The notes beneath the pieces are model-generated. The model ran no database searches. It had not been told where the DNA came from and was given only the letters and a program-made list of their open reading frames with translations. 9,659 nucleotides of DNA from Clostridia bacterium (GTDB lineage Bacteria > Bacillota > Clostridia > RGIG6154), in assembly GCA_017523005.1 (NCBI GenBank), contig JAFWXG010000147.1, positions 1 to 9,659 of the forward strand, read 5' to 3'. This document shows, in pieces, positions 6,506 through 9,659 of this stretch (positions within the stretch are counted from its first letter, which is position 1; every line of letters begins with the position of its first letter). Position numbers and translations under genes: made by a program.

Positions 6506-7171
6506 TCATTTTAGTTCGTCTGCATAAGACTTAATTAAGTATTCAGGAAACGGTTTTAATGCCGTTTTCTGTTCATATTTCTTTTGTGCGAGTAATGCTA
6601 CACCAACTGCATTATTAACATTTAACTGGGCAGGACAAACTGAAAATTGTTCAGATGTCGCAATAATTTTGTCTTTAAATATTTCTGCTCCGTCGCCTAT
6701 AAATACAGTTTTTTTATTAAGGCAGGCAATCTGTGCCAAAACTGTGTCTATGCTTTCCATAGACGGTGCAATCATTTCTGTTCCCGACTTATAAAGTGCA
6801 TAATATACCTGGTCACGCTTTGCATCTATCAAAGGGCAAATATTACAATCTAACACTTCCCCCATGGTATACGCCATAGCCTCTAAGGTTGATACTCCCA
6901 CCGACGGCTTTCCTGTCGCTTGCGAAAAGCCCTGAATAGCCGCTGTGCCAATTCTCAATCCTGTGAATGAACCAGGTCCGCTTGCGCAGGCAAACAAATC
7001 AATGTCAACAGCTTGAAGTCCAAGTTCAACCAGCAAATCCTCTGCAAGAGGCATTATCTTTTGAGAATGTGGTTTGTCGGAATTTAGTGTAAATTCTCCC
7101 AACAAAACATTATCCTGAGTTACCGCAACAGTTGCTGACTTGGTTGTGGTATCCATCGCTAAAACCTTCAC
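6506..7171 (-). CDS. tsaB: t6A synthesis partner protein TsaB
   Basis: A 221-residue ASKHA-fold paralogue of TsaD that lacks catalytic residues and serves as its dimerisation partner in the TsaD-TsaB-TsaE complex. It has the TsaB start VLAMDTTTKSATVAV (3-17), the KPHSQ segment (33-37), and the diagnostic GPGSFTGLRIG (65-75). The metal-binding H-x3-H of TsaD is absent, as expected. The start codon overlaps the end of tsaE by 4 bp (ATGA). Length and motifs look complete. Confidence 0.95.
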   Translation of the reverse strand: MKVLAMDTTTKSATVAVTQDNVLLGEFTLNSDKPHSQKIMPLAEDLLVELGLQAVDIDLFACASGPGSFTGLRIGTAAIQGFSQATGKPSVGVSTLEAMAYTMGEVLDCNICPLIDAKRDQVYYALYKSGTEMIAPSMESIDTVLAQIACLNKKTVFIGDGAEIFKDKIIATSEQFSVCPAQLNVNNAVGVALLAQKKYEQKTALKPFPEYLIKSYADELK

Positions 7172-7587
7172 TTAAAAACCTCCCTTATGCAGATTTTTCG
7201 GTCTTCTCCGTCATATTCAAGCTGTACAGCGTAATATTTTTCAAGCAGCGGATAAGAAATTTCGGGCCATTCTATAACAACAATTCCATCCGAAAACAGA
7301 TAACTGTCAAAATCTATGCTGTATAAATCTTCTGTGTCATTAAGTCGATACAAATCAAAATGGTGTAAAGTTATATCTCCGTCGTATGTGTTTACCAGAT
7401 TGAATGTGGGACTTACAGGCTCGTATGGCACATTAAGCGCGGTTGCAATACCTTTGGTAAATGTAGTTTTGCCTGCACCTAAATCGCCTGTTAAACACAC
7501 AACATCTCCCGCTTTTAATGTTTTGCCGAAATCAAATCCTATCTGTCTTGTATCAAAATCGCTTTTGCTTACAAATTCTTTCATCAT
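7168..7587 (-). CDS. tsaE: t6A synthesis ATPase TsaE
   Basis: A small P-loop ATPase (139 residues) that binds the TsaB-TsaD dimer and is needed for multiple rounds of tRNA threonylcarbamoylation. Walker A is GDLGAGKT (34-41), followed by the TsaE signature PVSPTFNLVNTY (57-68), HHFDLYRL (75-82) and the Walker-B-like VVIEWPE (103-109). Two consecutive ATG codons open the gene and either could be used; the first overlaps the fhs stop codon by one base (TGATG), giving tight coupling. It overlaps tsaB by ATGA at its other end. Confidence 0.95.
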   Translation of the reverse strand: MMKEFVSKSDFDTRQIGFDFGKTLKAGDVVCLTGDLGAGKTTFTKGIATALNVPYEPVSPTFNLVNTYDGDITLHHFDLYRLNDTEDLYSIDFDSYLFSDGIVVIEWPEISYPLLEKYYAVQLEYDGEDRKICIREVFK

Positions 7588-9257
7588 CAGAACAATCCTG
7601 TTATATTTCCGTTTGCATCAATATCAATTCTGTTAGCTGCAGGAACTTTAGGGAGTCCGGGCATTACCAAAATATTTCCTGTCAATGCTACAACGAAACC
7701 CGCGCCTGCAGACAAACGAAGTTCTCTTACTGTAACGGTAAAGCCTTGGGGTCTTCCCAATTTTGCGGGGTCATCAGACAATGAATACTGGGTTTTTGCC
7801 ATACATACAGGCAATCTATCCATTCCCATTTCCTCTAAAGATTTTAAAGTTTTAAGGGCATCTGCAGTAAATTGTACTCCGTCAGCGCCGTAAATTTCTT
7901 TTGCAATCTTTTCAATTTTTGCAGGAATTGTTTCATTCACATCATACATAAACTTAAAGTCTGATTTTTCGTTTTCGATAAGCTCACAAAGATTAGTTGC
8001 AAGGTCTTTTCCGCCCTCGCCGCCATTTGCAAACACGGTTGAAAGCACACATTTTACACCATGCTTTGCGCAAGTTTCAAATACTGCTTTGTTTTCTTCT
8101 TCACTGTCGGTATCAAAGGAGTTTAAGGTAACAATCAACGGAAGTCCGAACTTCTTGATATTTTCAATGTGCTTTTCTAAATTGCACATACCATTTTTTA
8201 GAGCTTCAACATCTGGAGTTTTAAGGTCTTCTTTTTTAACTCCACCATTGTATTTTAATGCACGGATAGTTGCAACCAATACAACTGCATCAGGTTTCAA
8301 ACCGCCGTAACGACATTTAATATCAAAGAATTTTTCAGCACCCAAATCTGCACCGAAACCAGCTTCAGTAATGCAGTAGTCTGCAAGCTTTAATGCTGTT
8401 TTAGTTGCTAAAATACTGTTACAGCCATGCGCAATATTTGCAAAAGGTCCGCCGTGAATAATACATGGTGTATTTTCGAGTGTCTGCACGAGATTTGGTT
8501 TTGCGGCGTCCTTGAGCAATACAGTCATTGCACCCGCAACCCCTATTTCAGCACAGGTTACAGGTTTGTTGTCATAAGTGTAGCCTATTACAATTCTGCC
8601 GAGTCTTTCTTTTAAGTCCATTAAATCTGTTGCAAGACATAAAATTGCCATAATTTCTGACGCAACTGTAATCATAAATCCGTCTTCACGCGGAATACCA
8701 TTTAATTTTCCGCCAAGACCTACAACAACATCTCTTAAAGCGCGGTCATTACAGTCAAGCACACGCTTGAAAGTAATTCTGCGCTGGTCAATACCTAATG
8801 CATTTCCCTGATGAATATGATTGTCAATAGCTGCAGATAATAAATTATTAGCCGCTGTAATTGCGTGAAAATCGCCTGTAAAATGTAAATTTATATCATC
8901 CATAGGCACAACCTGGGAATATCCGCCGCCTGCTGCACCACCCTTTACACCCATAACAGGTCCGAGTGACGGCTCACGAAGTGCGATTATCGCCTTCTTG
9001 CCTATTTTTTCCATAGCCTGTCCTAATCCAACAGATATAGTGGTTTTGCCCTCCCCTGCAGGTGTTGGGTTGATAGCTGTAACCAAAATCAATTTGCCGT
9101 CAGGTTTGTCCTCAAGACGCTTTAATACTGTGTTGCTGATTTTAGCCTTGTATTTTCCGTAATATTCAAGCTCGTCCTCAGTAATTCCAAGCTTTTCAGC
9201 AACCTCTCCGATAGGTTTCATTTCAGCTTTTTGTGCAATTTCGATATCTGTTAACAT
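7587..9257 (-). CDS. fhs: Formate--tetrahydrofolate ligase
   Basis: Joins formate to tetrahydrofolate with ATP to give 10-formyl-THF, feeding purine synthesis, initiator tRNA formylation and, in acetogens, the methyl branch of the Wood-Ljungdahl pathway. The 556-residue length matches the usual bacterial enzyme. The ATP-binding loop TPAGEGKTT is at 65-73, followed by conserved family stretches such as REPSLGPVMGVKGGAAGGGY and the C-terminal end VPAANRIDID. I set the start at ATG 9257 because GGAG (9270-9267) lies 9 bp upstream; the in-frame TTG at 9272 would place that site inside the gene. It is the first gene of the run that contains the t6A genes. The gene alone does not show the organism to be an acetogen, as many heterotrophic clostridia carry it. 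Confidence 0.97.
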   Translation of the reverse strand: MLTDIEIAQKAEMKPIGEVAEKLGITEDELEYYGKYKAKISNTVLKRLEDKPDGKLILVTAINPTPAGEGKTTISVGLGQAMEKIGKKAIIALREPSLGPVMGVKGGAAGGGYSQVVPMDDINLHFTGDFHAITAANNLLSAAIDNHIHQGNALGIDQRRITFKRVLDCNDRALRDVVVGLGGKLNGIPREDGFMITVASEIMAILCLATDLMDLKERLGRIVIGYTYDNKPVTCAEIGVAGAMTVLLKDAAKPNLVQTLENTPCIIHGGPFANIAHGCNSILATKTALKLADYCITEAGFGADLGAEKFFDIKCRYGGLKPDAVVLVATIRALKYNGGVKKEDLKTPDVEALKNGMCNLEKHIENIKKFGLPLIVTLNSFDTDSEEENKAVFETCAKHGVKCVLSTVFANGGEGGKDLATNLCELIENEKSDFKFMYDVNETIPAKIEKIAKEIYGADGVQFTADALKTLKSLEEMGMDRLPVCMAKTQYSLSDDPAKLGRPQGFTVTVRELRLSAGAGFVVALTGNILVMPGLPKVPAANRIDIDANGNITGLF

Positions 9258-9301
9258 ATAAAACCACTCCAATTCTCAGGATATTTATTATATATAGATA
9301 A

Positions 9302-9330
9302 AGTATAACATATAAGAAACAAAAAATCAA
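9302..9330 (-). promoter_or_regulatory. Promoter of the fhs-tsaE-tsaB-rpiB-...-tsaD-MATE operon
   Basis: On the minus strand TTGATT (9330-9325) and TATACT (9307-9302) are separated by 17 bp, with TGT directly upstream of the -10 box (extended -10). The predicted transcription start is near 9295, giving a leader of about 38 bases before the fhs ATG. No terminator-like or riboswitch-like structure is apparent in that short leader. The -35 box lies 20 bp from that of the divergent rny promoter. Confidence 0.7.
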
Positions 9331-9350
9331 TAAATATTAAAGATTTTCTC

Positions 9351-9379
9351 TTGACATTATACAAAAAAAATAGTATACT
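9351..9379 (+). promoter_or_regulatory. Sigma-A promoter of rny
   Basis: TTGACA (9351-9356), a perfect -35 consensus, is 17 bp from TATACT (9374-9379), one base off the -10 consensus. The predicted start is near 9386, leaving a leader of about 82 bases before the rny ATG. The spacer contains an A8 run. It is the best promoter match in the window. Confidence 0.8.
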
Positions 9380-9445
9380 AAAGTAGTGGTTTTGTGCAAT
9401 ATTTCAGTTCTTTGATTATTATAAACTTGTATTTATATTTTGGAT

Positions 9446-9454
9446 AAGGAGGTG
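9446..9454 (+). promoter_or_regulatory. Strong Shine-Dalgarno of rny at unusual distance
   Basis: AAGGAGGTG matches the anti-SD end of 16S rRNA over nine bases, but the first in-frame ATG (9468) is 13 bases past its last base, longer than the usual 5-9. No in-frame ATG, GTG or TTG lies between them; an in-frame ATA at 9459-9461 would be at near-optimal distance. Confidence 0.7.
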
Positions 9455-9467
9455 TTACATAGATACA

Positions 9468-9659
9468 ATGGAAATTATAATTGCAATCGCAGCTGTGATT
9501 GTGTTTAGTATTATTGCATTCCTTCTTGGAATTTCGTATAGAAAAAAAATAGCAGAAGCAGAGCTTGGCAGTGCTGAAGAACAGGCTAAAGCCTTAGTAA
9601 ATGATGCAGTTAAAGCGGCTGAAAGCAAAAAAAGAGAAATTTTGCTTGAAGCAAAAGAA
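9468..9659 (+). CDS. rny: Ribonuclease Y, N-terminal part (runs off the window)
   Basis: The first 64 residues show the RNase Y (Rny/YmdA) layout: an N-terminal membrane anchor (about residues 2-22, EIIIAIAAVIVFSIIAFLLG) followed at once by a charged, Ala/Glu/Lys-rich coiled coil including GSAEEQAKALV (34-44) and SKKREILLEAKE (53-64). RNase Y is the membrane-tethered endonuclease that starts mRNA decay in many Bacillota; the KH and HD catalytic domains would lie beyond the window. It is divergent from fhs and has its own strong promoter. The start is the only in-frame ATG, although it is oddly far from the ribosome binding site. An unrelated coiled-coil protein remains possible, since no catalytic motif is visible. 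Confidence 0.85.
   Translation, partial: MEIIIAIAAVIVFSIIAFLLGISYRKKIAEAELGSAEEQAKALVNDAVKAAESKKREILLEAKE

Noticed and set aside
7587..9257. Evidence for an acetogenic Wood-Ljungdahl pathway
   Set aside because: fhs alone is not diagnostic; no other genes of the pathway are in the window.
9258..9272. TTG start at 9272 for fhs (five extra residues)
   Set aside because: The GGAG ribosome binding site would lie inside the gene; ATG 9257 gives the usual 556-residue length.
9413..9442. Second rny promoter (TTGATT followed by TATTTT in the leader)
   Set aside because: The match is weak and the spacing is 18 bp in a very AT-rich stretch; the TTGACA/TATACT promoter upstream is far better.
1..9659. 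CRISPR arrays, tRNAs, insertion sequences or phage genes
   Set aside because: No repeated spaced units, cloverleaf-like sequences, transposase motifs or terminal inverted repeats were seen; the window is almost fully occupied by housekeeping genes.

Overview
The window looks like chromosomal housekeeping DNA from a low-GC Bacillota, most likely class Clostridia. The support is AT-rich codon use, strong AGGAGG-type ribosome binding sites, near-consensus sigma-A promoters, RNase Y, a VanZ-family protein, a ComEB-type dCMP deaminase and a clostridial-type Mrp with an N-terminal Cys cluster. The species cannot be named from the sequence alone. No tRNA, rRNA, CRISPR array, insertion sequence or phage gene is visible.

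Layout from right to left. RNase Y (rny) starts on the plus strand at 9468 and runs off the right edge. Back-to-back with its promoter is a minus-strand promoter that drives a tightly packed nine-gene run: fhs (formate-THF ligase), tsaE, tsaB, rpiB, a ComEB-like dCMP deaminase, tsaC/sua5, rimI, tsaD and a MATE efflux protein. Junctions range from an 8-bp overlap to a 15-bp gap, so this is almost certainly one operon. It contains all four bacterial genes needed to make the tRNA modification N6-threonylcarbamoyladenosine (t6A37): Sua5/TsaC makes threonylcarbamoyl-AMP, and TsaD-TsaB-TsaE transfers it to tRNA. RimI, often co-encoded with these, sits among them. RpiB, dCMP deaminase and Fhs add pentose-phosphate, pyrimidine-nucleotide and one-carbon metabolism.

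The mrp gene (Fe-S carrier ATPase) follows MATE. It has its own promoter, whose -35 box overlaps the MATE stop codon, and ends at a strong symmetric hairpin terminator. After that hairpin an extended -10 promoter fires almost exactly at the start codon of a VanZ-family membrane protein, which predicts a leaderless mRNA. VanZ overlaps by ATGA with the start of a sugar-phosphate nucleotidyltransferase.

The nucleotidyltransferase is recognisable for only about 30 residues. Near position 98 its homology stops, base composition jumps to about 51% GC, and an unrelated plus-strand reading frame is open. The first ~100 bases are therefore either an assembly or cloning chimera or a real rearrangement. 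Two start codons were revised: mrp begins at 1557 and fhs at 9257, both ATG with good ribosome binding sites, rather than at upstream in-frame TTG codons. I see no clearly undescribed biological system; the most useful observations are the consolidated t6A operon, the predicted leaderless vanZ transcript, the odd rny start and the broken left end.
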